Source of the DNA: Modestobacter marinus
GTDB taxonomy: Bacteria > Actinomycetota > Actinomycetes > Mycobacteriales > Geodermatophilaceae
Length of the DNA stretch: 64,000 nucleotides
Reading direction: 5' to 3'
Assembly: GCF_019799945.1 (NCBI RefSeq)
Contig: NZ_JABGCH010000020.1
Coordinates: 39,876-103,875 of the forward strand
The notes under the pieces were generated by a model. The model saw only the letters and a list, made by a program, of their open reading frames with translations. It ran no database searches and had not been told where the DNA came from. Positions 43,401 to 51,283 of this stretch are shown here, piece after piece. The position numbers were made by a program, and so were the translations under genes. Position 1 is the stretch's first letter. Each line of letters opens with the position of its first letter.

Positions 43401-44451
43401 ACACCTTGTGCTGGTCGGCCGCGCTCAGCCGCGAGTAGAGCGGCAGGACCTCGATCGGTGCGCCGCCGCGCTCGGTCAGCCCACCCAGGGCCTCCGCGGT
43501 GTCCCGGATCTCCCGTTCCCCGGCGAGGAAGACCAGCACGTCACCCGGGCCCTCGGCGACCAGCTCGGCGCAGGCGTCGACGATCGAGCTGACCTGGTCG
43601 CGGTCGGGGTCGGCGTCCGGGTCGTCGGGGTCGATGACCGGCCGGTAGCGGACCTCGACCGGATAGGTGCGGCCGGTGACCTCGACGACGGGCACCTCGG
43701 CACCGTCCGCCGAGCCCGGCTCACTGTCGCCGGGTCCTGCGAAGTGCTTCGCGATCCGGTCGACGTCGATGGTCGCCGAGGTGATGACCAGCTTGAGGTC
43801 GGGACGGCGGGGCAGCAGCCGGGCCAGGTAGCCCAGCAGGAAGTCGATGTTGAGGCTCCGCTCGTGGGCCTCGTCGATGACGATCGTGTCGTACTGGCGC
43901 AGCGCCCGGTCGCGCTGGATCTCGGCGAGCAGCACGCCGTCGGTCATCAGCTTGACCAGCGTCCGGTCGCCGACCTCGTCGGTGAAGCGGACCTTCCAGC
44001 CGACGACGTCGCCCAGCGGGCTGCCGATCTCCTCGGCGATCCGCTCGGCGACCGTGCGGGCGGCGATCCGCCGCGGCTGGGTGTGCCCGATCCGGCCGCG
44101 GACGCCCCGGCCCAGCTCGAGCAGGATCTTGGGCAGCTGCGTGGTCTTGCCCGACCCGGTCTCGCCGGCGACGACGACGACCTGGTGGTCGCGCAGGGCG
44201 GCGGCGATGTCGTCGCGGCGCTGGCTGACCGGCAGCTCGTCGGGGTAGCTGACCGCGGGCACGGCGGCGCGCCGTCGGGCGATCCGGTCCTCGGCCGCGG
44301 CGACCTCGGCCGCGATCGCGTCCTGCTGCCGGGCACGGGCGGCCGGGTCCTTGGTGCGCCGGGTGCCGTCGAGCCGGCGGCGCAACCGGTGCTCGTCCGC
44401 GAGCGTCAGCGCGGACAGCCGGGAGCGCAGGTCGTCGTGCGGGGTGGTCAC
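40477..44451 (-). CDS. hrpA: ATP-dependent RNA helicase HrpA
   Basis: A 1324-residue DEAH-box helicase. Walker A is GETGSGKTTQLPK, followed by TQPRRIAARTVAERIAEE and IDEAHERSLNIDFLLGYL, with later SATIDVDRIAKHF and QRSGRCGRTSEGIAIRLY. The OB-fold and the C-terminal DUF3418 region are present, so it is full length (about 1300 residues in the family). It unwinds RNA in ribosome-associated processing. The GTG at 44451 is the start adjacent to conserved residues; upstream sequence holds the MarR promoter. Confidence 0.95.
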   Translation of the reverse strand: MTTPHDDLRSRLSALTLADEHRLRRRLDGTRRTKDPAARARQQDAIAAEVAAAEDRIARRRAAVPAVSYPDELPVSQRRDDIAAALRDHQVVVVAGETGSGKTTQLPKILLELGRGVRGRIGHTQPRRIAARTVAERIAEEIGSPLGDVVGWKVRFTDEVGDRTLVKLMTDGVLLAEIQRDRALRQYDTIVIDEAHERSLNIDFLLGYLARLLPRRPDLKLVITSATIDVDRIAKHFAGPGDSEPGSADGAEVPVVEVTGRTYPVEVRYRPVIDPDDPDADPDRDQVSSIVDACAELVAEGPGDVLVFLAGEREIRDTAEALGGLTERGGAPIEVLPLYSRLSAADQHKVFAPHTGRRVVLATNVAETSLTVPGIKYVVDPGTARISRYSHRTKVQRLPIEPISQASARQRSGRCGRTSEGIAIRLYTEDDFDGRPEYTDPEILRTNLASVLLQMAALELGDVADFPFIDPPDRRAVADGVALLEELGALDPAGTLTATGRALAALPLDPRIARMVVEADRRGVLEEVLVIAAGLTVQDVRERPAEHQQAADELHARFADENSDFLALLNLWRYLGERQETLSGNQFRRTVKREFLHYLRIREWQDLHGQLRGTARRLGMTTGSLAAEPDERGVHASLLAGLLSQIGTQVEAAKGDRRPVREYVGTRNTRFVIAPGTPLAKKPPRWVVAAELVETSRLFARTVARIDPEVVERLAEHLVKRQYSEPRWDAKRGSVVATERVTLHGLPLVVGRRVQYGSIDPVVSRELFIRHALVQGEWTTHHRFWADNARAIERVAELEERARRRDIRVDDETLFELYDVRIPADVVSTRHFDRWWKQARRETPDLLTFSPEMLTNAAVAGQVDPEDYPDEVELTQGLTLPLSYAFNPGAVEDGVTVDVPLGVLDTVAAETSGESLAFTVPGLREELVTELLRSLPKQLRRGLVPIPDRVREVLPHIRPTEPLLPALERELRRATAVTIPPDAWRPAEVPAHLRATFRVLDDQHRPLAEGKDLTALRAQVAPQARAGLARAASELERTGQTSWTFGELPRSVEVRRGGHVVTAHPALVDEGETVGVRVVPTEAEATRLSWRGARRLLLVEVGAPVKQVVKGLSPRSRLAMQFNPDGEIPDLVADCADAAADELIAAAGGPPRDAEAFAALVQTARTELLPLTSDAVRRVEAVLTQAREVAVAIGAAPGRRVPEAAIADLRRQMAGLLHTGFVAAAGRRRLPDLVRYLTGMAYRLEKLPANAARDALWMDQVAAVTAEYEQLRTQVPATGGPDDPVARVRWMIEELRVSLFAQGIRTPRPVSEQRVYKAIDQLTA

Positions 44452-44539
44452 GGAGGTCTCGCGCTTTCTTCCGAGGGGGACGGTCTCCAGGGTCCCATCC
44501 CCGTCGACCTGGTTGCGCAGGTCACAGTGCATGCCGGCT

Positions 44540-44577
44540 GCAACTTGTTGCATGCGCCGCGCAACGGCTTGTACCGT
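44540..44577 (+). promoter_or_regulatory. Promoter and operator of the MarR gene
   Basis: TTGCAT at 44548-44553 and TACCGT at 44572-44577 are spaced 18 bp and read towards marR. GCAACTTGTTGC at 44540-44551 and TTGCATGCGCCGCGCAA at 44548-44564 are overlapping inverted repeats that share the TTGC/GCAA half-sites. A MarR dimer could bind and block RNA polymerase at the -35 region. Confidence 0.6.
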
Positions 44578-44630
44578 GCATCTGTTCCCGGGCGCACTGC
44601 CGCGCTCCCCCCGCCGTCCTGGGAGTCCCC

Positions 44631-45167
44631 GTGACCGACCCCGCGTCCTCCCCCGGCCCCGCGCCGGCCGGCGCCGACGCCGCCGCCCACCTGCTGTCCG
44701 ACGAGCTGGCACGGCTCTCCCGGGTGCTGCACGCGCTCAAGGCCTCCGCCGCCGCCGGCTCGAGCGCGGAGGCCCGCGAGCGCGCCGCCCACGTGCTGCT
44801 GTTCCCGCTGACCCGGCTGGGTCCGATGCGGCAGGGCGCGCTCGCCGAGCTCGTGCACGCCGACCCGTCCACGGTCAGCCGGCACGTCACCCTGCTCGTC
44901 GACCGGGGCCTGGTCCGCCGGGTCGCCGACGAGCAGGACGGCCGGGTCAGCCGGCTGGTCGTCACCCCCGCCGGTGAGGCAGTGCTCGACCAGATGCGGC
45001 GCGAGCGCGAGGAGCTCCTCGCCGCCGTCACCGCGAGCTGGTCCCCCGGCGAGCTGGCCGGCTTCACCGGTCAGCTGCGCCGTTTCGTGGACGACCTCAC
45101 CGACCACCTCCCGAGCCTGGGTGCCGCCGTCGGCGCGCCCCTCCCCCGCACCGAGAAGGACCGATGA
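44631..45167 (+). CDS. MarR-family transcriptional regulator
   Basis: A 178-residue winged-helix regulator. HTH core: GALAELVHADPSTVSRHVTL, LVDRGLVRRVADEQDGR with the wing, and a following long helix. An N-terminal Ala/Pro-rich extension of about 20 residues precedes the domain. The stop overlaps the start of the exporter gene (ATGA), so both are in one operon. It likely represses the exporter in the absence of a drug or metabolite. Confidence 0.9.
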   Translation: MTDPASSPGPAPAGADAAAHLLSDELARLSRVLHALKASAAAGSSAEARERAAHVLLFPLTRLGPMRQGALAELVHADPSTVSRHVTLLVDRGLVRRVADEQDGRVSRLVVTPAGEAVLDQMRREREELLAAVTASWSPGELAGFTGQLRRFVDDLTDHLPSLGAAVGAPLPRTEKDR

Positions 45168-47062
45168 CCCAGACCTCCGACCGTGGGACCGCGGCCGAGC
45201 GGCGCGGCGCCCGCGCCGCCGCGGCGGCCCCGGACGCCTCCGGCGCCTTCACGCACCGCCAGATCATGACGATCCTGGTCGGCCTGCTGCTCGGCATGTT
45301 CCTGGCCGCCCTCGACCAGACCGTCGTGTCCACCGCGATCCGCGTGATCGCCGACGACCTGCAGGGCTACGACCTGCAGGCCTGGGCCACCACGGCGTTC
45401 CTCATCACCTCGACGATCGCCACGCCGCTGTACGGCAAGTTGAGCGACATGTACGGCCGGCGCGGCTTCTACCTGTTCGCGATCGCGGTGTTCGTCATCG
45501 GCTCGGCGCTGTGCGGCCTCGCGGACACGATGTACCAGCTGGCCGTCTACCGGGCCATCCAGGGCATCGGCGCCGGTGGCCTGATGTCCCTCGCGCTGGC
45601 CATCATCGCCGACATCGTCCCGCCCCGGGAGCGCTCCAAGTACCAGGGCTGGTTCATGGCCGTCTTCGGCTCCTCTAGCGTGCTGGGGCCGGTCATCGGC
45701 GGGCTGCTCTCCGGCCAGGAGTCGATCCTCGGCATCACCGGCTGGCGCTGGATCTTCTACGTCAACGTGCCGCTGGGCGTGCTGGCCTTCGCCGTCGTCT
45801 TCAAGGTGCTGCACCTGCCGCACACCCGCCGCGACCACCGGATCGACTACCCCGGCGCGCTGGCACTGATCGCCTTCCTGGTGCCGCTGCTGATCGTCGC
45901 CGAGCAGGGCCGCACCTGGGGTTGGGGCGACACGACGTCCCTGGTCTGCTACGCGATCGGCGCGGTCGGCTTCGTGCTGTTCTTCCTGGCGGAGCGGGCC
46001 TACGGCGACGAGGCGCTGCTGCCGATCCGGATGTTCCGCAACCGCACCTTCGCGATCAGCGGGCTGTCGAGCATCGTGCTCGGCATGGGCATGTTCGGCG
46101 GGATCCTGCTGCTCCCGCAGTACCTGCAGATCGTGCACGGCTCGAGCCCCACGGTGGCCGGTCTGCAGATGATCCCGCTGGTGCTCGGCATCATGGTCGG
46201 CTCGGTGATCTCCGGGCAGACGATCGCCCGGACCGGCGTCTACAAGCCCTTCCCGCTGGTCGGCGTCGTGCTGATGGTCGCGTCGCTGGTCGGCCTGTCC
46301 ATCGTCGTCGGCGCCGACACCTCGATCTGGACCCTGGTGCCGTTCATGGTCATGCTCGGTCTCGGGCTGGGCTTCAACTTCCAGCCGGTCATCCTGGCCG
46401 TGCAGAACGCGGTGAGCCCGCGGGAGATCGGCGTCGCCACCTCGTCGGTGACGTTCTTCCGGCAGATGGGCGGCACGCTCGGGACGGCGATCTTCCTCTC
46501 CGTCCTGTTCACCCGGCTGCCCGGCGACATCACCAGCGCGTTCACCCGCGCGGCGGCCGACGACCCGCGGGTCGCGCAGGCGGTGCAGAGCGGCCAGCTG
46601 AACACCGGCGGCGACCTGTCGGACACCTCGTTCATCGCGGACCTGCCGGACCACCTGGCCCTGCCGTTCAAGACCGGGTTCAGCCACACCCTCGACGTGG
46701 TGTTCCTCATCGCCGCGGCGATCGTGGCGCTCGGCTTCTTCGTGCTGATCTTCCTGCCCCAGCTGGCCCTGCGGACCCAGTCCGGCATCCAGGCCGCCCG
46801 GGCGGGGGCGGGCGAGGCGGTGAACACCCCGGCCGAGGGTGCGGCACACGCCGTCGGCGCCGCGGCGCCGACGTCCACGGCCCCGCCGGTCGACGGCGTC
46901 GACCGCACCGGGGAGCCGGCCGCCGGCCGGTCCGGCGGTCACGCCGGGGACGACGCCCCGCGCTTGGGCGGCCGGCACGAGGCGGCCCCCGACCAGGCGA
47001 CCGGGCTGGCCAGCGTCCCGGCCGCCCACCTGCCCCAGCGCAGCGGTCGCCCGCGCGACTGA
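45164..47062 (+). CDS. MFS exporter, DHA2 (EmrB/QacA) family
   Basis: A 632-residue proton-driven multidrug exporter with 14 predicted membrane helices. Motif A is GKLSDMYGRRGF. Motif C-like residues are found in VLGPVIGGLL. The first helix after the N-terminus has FLAALDQTVVSTAI, typical of DHA2. The cytoplasmic C-terminal tail of about 90 residues is Ala/Pro-rich and longer than usual. Substrates unknown. Co-transcribed with the MarR gene. Confidence 0.93.
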   Translation: MTQTSDRGTAAERRGARAAAAAPDASGAFTHRQIMTILVGLLLGMFLAALDQTVVSTAIRVIADDLQGYDLQAWATTAFLITSTIATPLYGKLSDMYGRRGFYLFAIAVFVIGSALCGLADTMYQLAVYRAIQGIGAGGLMSLALAIIADIVPPRERSKYQGWFMAVFGSSSVLGPVIGGLLSGQESILGITGWRWIFYVNVPLGVLAFAVVFKVLHLPHTRRDHRIDYPGALALIAFLVPLLIVAEQGRTWGWGDTTSLVCYAIGAVGFVLFFLAERAYGDEALLPIRMFRNRTFAISGLSSIVLGMGMFGGILLLPQYLQIVHGSSPTVAGLQMIPLVLGIMVGSVISGQTIARTGVYKPFPLVGVVLMVASLVGLSIVVGADTSIWTLVPFMVMLGLGLGFNFQPVILAVQNAVSPREIGVATSSVTFFRQMGGTLGTAIFLSVLFTRLPGDITSAFTRAAADDPRVAQAVQSGQLNTGGDLSDTSFIADLPDHLALPFKTGFSHTLDVVFLIAAAIVALGFFVLIFLPQLALRTQSGIQAARAGAGEAVNTPAEGAAHAVGAAAPTSTAPPVDGVDRTGEPAAGRSGGHAGDDAPRLGGRHEAAPDQATGLASVPAAHLPQRSGRPRD

Positions 47063-47076
47063 CCGGGGCATCGACC

Positions 47077-47114
47077 GCAGCGGCCCCTCTCCCACGTCGG
47101 GAAAGGGCCGCTGC
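47077..47114. terminator. Bidirectional terminator hairpin
   Basis: GCAGCGGCCC at 47077-47086 pairs perfectly with GGGCCGCTGC at 47105-47114, with an inner CCC/GGG match. It lies between convergent MFS and alcohol dehydrogenase genes, 14 bases after one stop and 17 before the other. Confidence 0.8.
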
Positions 47115-47130
47115 CGTCCTCGTGCGTTGA

Positions 47131-48306
47131 TCAGCCGTTGGGCGTGAACACCGCGCGGACGCAGCCGTCGGCCTTGTCCTTGAACATCTGGTAGCCCCGC
47201 GGGGCCTCGTCCAGCGGCAGCACGTGGGTGGCCAGGTGCTCGGTCACCAGCTCACCGCGGGCCATGTGCTCGAGGATCCGCGGGGTGAACCGCTGCCCGT
47301 GCACCTGGGCTCCACGCAGGGTCAGCCCCTTGTTCATGATCGCGCCCAGCGGGAACTTGTCCACCGCGGCCGCGAAGACGCCGAGCACGAACACGCTCCC
47401 ACCCTTGCGGCAGGCCAGGATCGCCTCCCGGACCGCGGCCGGCCGGTCGGTCTGCAGCCGCAGTTGCTGCTTGACCTGGTCGTACACGCCATGGGCGCCG
47501 GGGGTGTGCGCCTCCATGCCAACCGCCTCGATGCAGATGTCCGGCCCGCGGCCGCCGGTCTGTTCCCGCAGCTCGACGAGGACGTCGGTGGCGGAGTAGT
47601 CGATGGTCTCCGCGCCCACGTGCTGCCGCACCTGGGCCAGCCGCTCGGGGAGGCGGTCGATGACGACCACCTTCTCCGCGCCCAGCAGAGTCGCCGCGCG
47701 GGCGGCCATCTGGCCGACTCCGCCGGCACCCCAGACGGCGACGACGTCGCCCGGCCCGGTCCCGGCGAGCTCCGCGCCCATCCAGCCGGTGGACACCGCG
47801 TCGGAGGCGAACAGGGCGCGGGTGTCGGAGACCTCCTCAGGGATCAGGAAGGACCCGACGTCGGCGTAGGGCACCCGGATGTACTCGGCGTGGCTGCCGG
47901 CGAAGCCACCGACTGCGTGCGAGTAGCCGAAGCAGCCGCCCGGGCTCTGGCCCCACAGCCCCTCGGTGATCCCCGGGTTGGGGTTGCCGTTGTCACAGAG
48001 GCTGAACAGCTCCTGCCGGCAGTACCAGCAGTTGCCGCAGGCGATGAACGAGTTGACCACGACCCGGTCACCGACCCTGCGCTGCCGGACGCCCTTGCCG
48101 ACCTCGACGACCTCGCCCATGAACTCGTGGCCGAGCACGTCACCGGCGCGCATGAACGGGATGTAGCCGCCCAGCAGGTGCAGGTCCGAGCCACAGGTGG
48201 TGCTCAGCCGCACCTTCAGGATGACGTCGTGGTCGTTGAGGATCGTCGGCTCGGGCACGTCCTCCACGGAGACCTCGTTGATCCCCGTCCACGTCACTGC
48301 CTTCAC
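47131..48306 (-). CDS. Zinc-dependent alcohol dehydrogenase (MDR, FDH-like)
   Basis: A 391-residue medium-chain dehydrogenase. Catalytic zinc ligands are in TCGSDLHLL and VLGHEFMGEVVEVG. The structural zinc set is CGNCWYCRQELFSLC. The nucleotide-binding site is VWGAGGVGQMA. The extra loop FGYSHAVGGFAG and NPNPGI point to the glutathione-independent formaldehyde-dehydrogenase-like/bifunctional ADH subgroup, but substrate is not certain. ATG at 48306. Confidence 0.9.
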   Translation of the reverse strand: MKAVTWTGINEVSVEDVPEPTILNDHDVILKVRLSTTCGSDLHLLGGYIPFMRAGDVLGHEFMGEVVEVGKGVRQRRVGDRVVVNSFIACGNCWYCRQELFSLCDNGNPNPGITEGLWGQSPGGCFGYSHAVGGFAGSHAEYIRVPYADVGSFLIPEEVSDTRALFASDAVSTGWMGAELAGTGPGDVVAVWGAGGVGQMAARAATLLGAEKVVVIDRLPERLAQVRQHVGAETIDYSATDVLVELREQTGGRGPDICIEAVGMEAHTPGAHGVYDQVKQQLRLQTDRPAAVREAILACRKGGSVFVLGVFAAAVDKFPLGAIMNKGLTLRGAQVHGQRFTPRILEHMARGELVTEHLATHVLPLDEAPRGYQMFKDKADGCVRAVFTPNG

Positions 48307-48320
48307 GATGCCCTCCCTTC

Positions 48321-48379
48321 GCTCCCGCGCGCCGTTCCGCTCCTCGCTCGCTCCTCGCTGCGATGCTCACGCCGCTGTC
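48321..48379. repeat. Dispersed repeat family B, copy 2
   Basis: The reverse complement of this stretch reads GGACAGCGGCGTGAGCATCG then CAGCGAGGAGCGAGCGAGGA and GCGGAACGGCGCGCGGGAGC. It matches the repeat at 33625-33681 with the core GAGCATCGCAGCGAG and GAGCGAGGAGCGGA. It lies between the alcohol dehydrogenase and the next gene. Confidence 0.6.
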
Positions 48380-48382
48380 CGC

Positions 48383-48853
48383 TCACAGCACGCCCTCCTC
48401 CGGCGCCCGCTGCGCCATCCCCTCGACGGTCCGTCCCTGCGGGGTCGGCTTTCGATGACCGTGCGGCTGCGGGTCCACGCGCAGCACCTCACCCACCTCG
48501 ACCAGGGCTTTGGCCTCCCGCAGCGCGGCGCGCAGGTGCCCGATCTCGTCCTCGGTGACCGGGCCGCGGAAGCGGGCGGCCAGCTCGGCACCCCGGTCGC
48601 CGGGTGCGGGCGTGACCCGGACCTCCAGCCGGTCGCCGAAGGCGGCCAGCGGCGCGGGCAGGGACTCCTGCAGCCGGGCGGGCTCGGTGAGCACGGTGAC
48701 CGCGCGCCAGCGGCGGGCGGCGGTGCGCGGGTCGTCGGTCACCGACGACTGCCCCACGCCCGGCAGGCGCACGTGCTGGAGCCGCTTGAGCGCCTCACCA
48801 CCGGCACCGCCGGCCAGCCCCGCCGCGCGCGACATGATCGTGGACAGGTCCAT
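48383..48853 (-). CDS. Hypothetical protein, 156 aa
   Basis: A 156-residue soluble protein. The start is MDLSTIMSRAAGLAGGAGGE, followed by LKRLQHVRLPGVGQSSVTDD, then RWRAVTVL and a C-terminal region rich in Glu/Arg. The alternation of Arg- and Val-rich strands suggests a small alpha/beta (SRPBCC-like) fold. It is probably read in the same direction as the alcohol dehydrogenase downstream but separated from it by a repeat. No name. Confidence 0.7.
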   Translation of the reverse strand: MDLSTIMSRAAGLAGGAGGEALKRLQHVRLPGVGQSSVTDDPRTAARRWRAVTVLTEPARLQESLPAPLAAFGDRLEVRVTPAPGDRGAELAARFRGPVTEDEIGHLRAALREAKALVEVGEVLRVDPQPHGHRKPTPQGRTVEGMAQRAPEEGVL

Positions 48854-48943
48854 GGCGCGCTCGTACCCCGGCGCCCAGGGGCGAACCCCGGCCTAGCCTG
48901 GCGGGACGGGCACCGGCCCGCCCCGACACCGTCTGGAGTGCCC

Positions 48944-50755
48944 GTGCCCGTGCCCGCGTCCTCGCTCCTGAGCCCCCGCGACCTGGAGTTCCTGCTGCAC
49001 GAGTGGCTCCAGGTGGAGACGCTCACCAAGCGGCCGCGCTACGCCGAGCACTCGCGGGAGACCTTCGACGCCGTCCTCGAGCTGGCGCAGGAGATCGCGA
49101 CCGACCACTTCGCCCCGCACAACCGCACGGCCGACGAGAACGAGCCGCGCGTCGTCGACGGCAAGGTGGTGCTCATCCCGGAGGTGGCCGCGGCGTTGCG
49201 GGTGTTCGCCGAGGCCGGGATGACCGCAGCAGCACTGCCGGAGGAGCTGGGCGGCCTGCAGCTCCCGGCGGTGGTGAACATGGCCGTGCACGCCTGGTTC
49301 CAGGCGGCCAACATCGCCACCTCGGCCTATCCGTCCCTGACCATCGCGAACGCGAACCTGCTGGTCGCCCACGGCAGCCCGGAGCAGGTGCAGACCTACG
49401 TCCCGCCGATGGCCGAGGGGCGCTGGTTCGGCACGATGGCGCTGTCCGAGCCGCAGGCGGGCTCCTCGCTGGCCGACATCACCACGAGGGCGGTGCCGCA
49501 GGACGACGGCACCCACCGGCTGACCGGCACCAAGATGTGGATCTCCGGGGGCGACCACGAGCTGACGGAGAACATCGTCCACCTCGTGCTGGCCAAGGTC
49601 CCCGGCGGCCCACCCGGGGTGAAGGGCATCTCGCTGTTCGTCGTCCCCAAGTACCTCGTCCGCCCGGACGGCTCGCTCGGCGAGCGGAACGACGTCGTGC
49701 TGGCCGGGCTCAACCACAAGATGGGCTACCGCGGGACGACGAACACACTGCTCAGCTTCGGTGAGGGCGGGCACACGCCCGGCGGGCGGCCCGGCGCGGT
49801 CGGCTTCCTGGTCGGCGAGCTGCACCGGGGCCTCACCTACATGTTCCACATGATGAACGAGGCCCGGATCGGTGTCGGGGTGGGCGCGACGGCGCTGGGC
49901 TACACCGGCTGGCTGCACGCCCTCGAGTACGCGCGCACCCGGACCCAGGGCCGGGCACTCGCCGGCAATGGGCGGTCGGGCAACGGCACGGCCCCGCCGG
50001 TGCCGATCATCGAGCACCCGGACGTGCGGCGGATGCTGCTGGCCGGGAAGGCCTACGTCGAGGGCGGCCTGGCACTGGGGCTGTACTGCGCGCGGCTGGT
50101 CGACGAGGAGCGGACGGCGGAGACCCAGGAGGAGCGCGCCCGGGCGCACCTGCTGCTGGAGGTGCTCACCCCGATCGCGAAGAGCTGGCCCTCGCAGTGG
50201 TGCCTGGCCGCCGACGACCTGGCCATCCAGGTGCTCGGCGGCGCCGGCTACACCCGGGACCACCCGGTCGAGCAGTTCTACCGGGACAACCGGCTCAACC
50301 CGATCCACGAGGGCACGCACGGCGTCCAGGCGCTGGACCTGCTCGGCCGCAAAGTGGTCATGCAGGGCGGCGCGGGGCTCACCCTGCTCGGCGAGACGAT
50401 CACCGCCACCACCCGGCGGGCGGCCGGCACGCCGTGGGCCGACTTGGCCACCACCCTCGAGGACCTCGTGCAGCAGCTCGGCGCGGTCACCGCGACCCTG
50501 TGGTCGGCGGGCGACCCGGAGCAGGCGCTGGCCAACGCCACGGTCTACCTGGAGGCCGCGGGTCACGTGGTGGTCGGCTGGCTGTGGCTGGAGCAGGCAC
50601 TGGCGGCCGAGGGCCGGGACGGCGACTTCTACGCCGGCAAGCGGCAGGCGGCGCGGTTCTTCCAGCGGTGGGAGCTGCCGAAGGTGGGCCCACAGCTGGC
50701 CCTGCTGGCCTCGCGGGACCGGACGGTGCTGGAGACCCGCGGCGAGTGGTTGTGA
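48944..50755 (+). CDS. Acyl-CoA dehydrogenase
   Basis: A 603-residue flavoprotein of the long ACAD type (with C-terminal extension). Motifs include MALSEPQAGSSLADITTRAV, TGTKMWISGGDHEL and GGAGYTRDHPVEQFYRDNRL, with the loop IHEGTHGVQALDLLGRKV. It oxidises an acyl-CoA to the trans-2-enoyl form. The GTG at 48944 is chosen because GGAG ends 5 bases upstream; GTGs at 48938 and 48950 are alternatives. The enoyl-CoA hydratase at 52.4 kb could act next in the pathway. Confidence 0.9.
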   Translation: MPVPASSLLSPRDLEFLLHEWLQVETLTKRPRYAEHSRETFDAVLELAQEIATDHFAPHNRTADENEPRVVDGKVVLIPEVAAALRVFAEAGMTAAALPEELGGLQLPAVVNMAVHAWFQAANIATSAYPSLTIANANLLVAHGSPEQVQTYVPPMAEGRWFGTMALSEPQAGSSLADITTRAVPQDDGTHRLTGTKMWISGGDHELTENIVHLVLAKVPGGPPGVKGISLFVVPKYLVRPDGSLGERNDVVLAGLNHKMGYRGTTNTLLSFGEGGHTPGGRPGAVGFLVGELHRGLTYMFHMMNEARIGVGVGATALGYTGWLHALEYARTRTQGRALAGNGRSGNGTAPPVPIIEHPDVRRMLLAGKAYVEGGLALGLYCARLVDEERTAETQEERARAHLLLEVLTPIAKSWPSQWCLAADDLAIQVLGGAGYTRDHPVEQFYRDNRLNPIHEGTHGVQALDLLGRKVVMQGGAGLTLLGETITATTRRAAGTPWADLATTLEDLVQQLGAVTATLWSAGDPEQALANATVYLEAAGHVVVGWLWLEQALAAEGRDGDFYAGKRQAARFFQRWELPKVGPQLALLASRDRTVLETRGEWL

Positions 50756-50761
50756 ACGCGG

Positions 50762-50795
50762 CGACGGCGGCCTCCGCGGAGGGCCGCCGCCGTCG
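50762..50795. terminator. Hairpin between convergent genes
   Basis: CGACGGCGGCC at 50762-50772 pairs with GGCCGCCGCCGTCG at 50782-50795 (one strand slightly longer), giving a stem of about 11 bp. It lies just after the acyl-CoA dehydrogenase stop and before the end of the small membrane gene. Confidence 0.65.
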
Positions 50796-50801
50796 TCGGG
50801 G

Positions 50802-50990
50802 TCAGAGCAGGGCGGTCGCGGTCGCCGTCGCGCGGGCCGCCTCGGGAGCCGCGTGGCGGGTCCGGGAGGGGCGGGCCGCAACCGCGCGCTGCTCGGCCTC
50901 GTAGCGGGCGGTCGACTGGGTGCCCATCGCGATCACCAGCGCCGTCAGCACCAGGAACCCGATCAGGGTCAGCGTCGGCCAGATCACCAT
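50802..50990 (-). CDS. Small membrane protein, 62 aa
   Basis: From ATG 50990 the protein begins VIWPTLTLIGFLVLTALVIA, one transmembrane helix, followed by a soluble Arg/Ala-rich tail (TQSTARYEAEQRAVAARPSR). A longer in-frame version would begin near 51086 (QDSQSDQPG). No family is recognised. The 293-base gap upstream to the YihY gene has no other gene and no clear promoter. Confidence 0.6.
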   Translation of the reverse strand: MVIWPTLTLIGFLVLTALVIAMGTQSTARYEAEQRAVAARPSRTRHAAPEAARATATATALL

Positions 50991-51283
50991 CTCTACGCTC
51001 CACGTCTTCTCGCGTCCGCCGGGGGGAGCCGGCGACTCTCGTCTGAGCGGCAGGGTGCCCGGCTGGTCACTCTGTGAATCCTGCACGCGGCGAATTCCTT
51101 GGTGAACAGTGTGTGACGATCGTCGCTCCCTGGACCGGGCGGCGTGGCGTCGCGCAGCTCAGCGCGATGCCGTCATGACGCGCTGTTCCGTTGTGACCGG
51201 ATTGCCACCTACGCCGCGCGTGGCCGGCGCTCGACCGGGGAACAGCCGGGAGGACAAGCCCGCGTCTACCCCGGAGGCCACGC

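Noticed and set aside
39943-44634. A 1563-residue plus-strand open frame across the hrpA gene
   Set aside because: It is antisense to hrpA, has low-complexity His/Arg/Gly/Leu content and no family motif; the minus-strand helicase motifs are clear.
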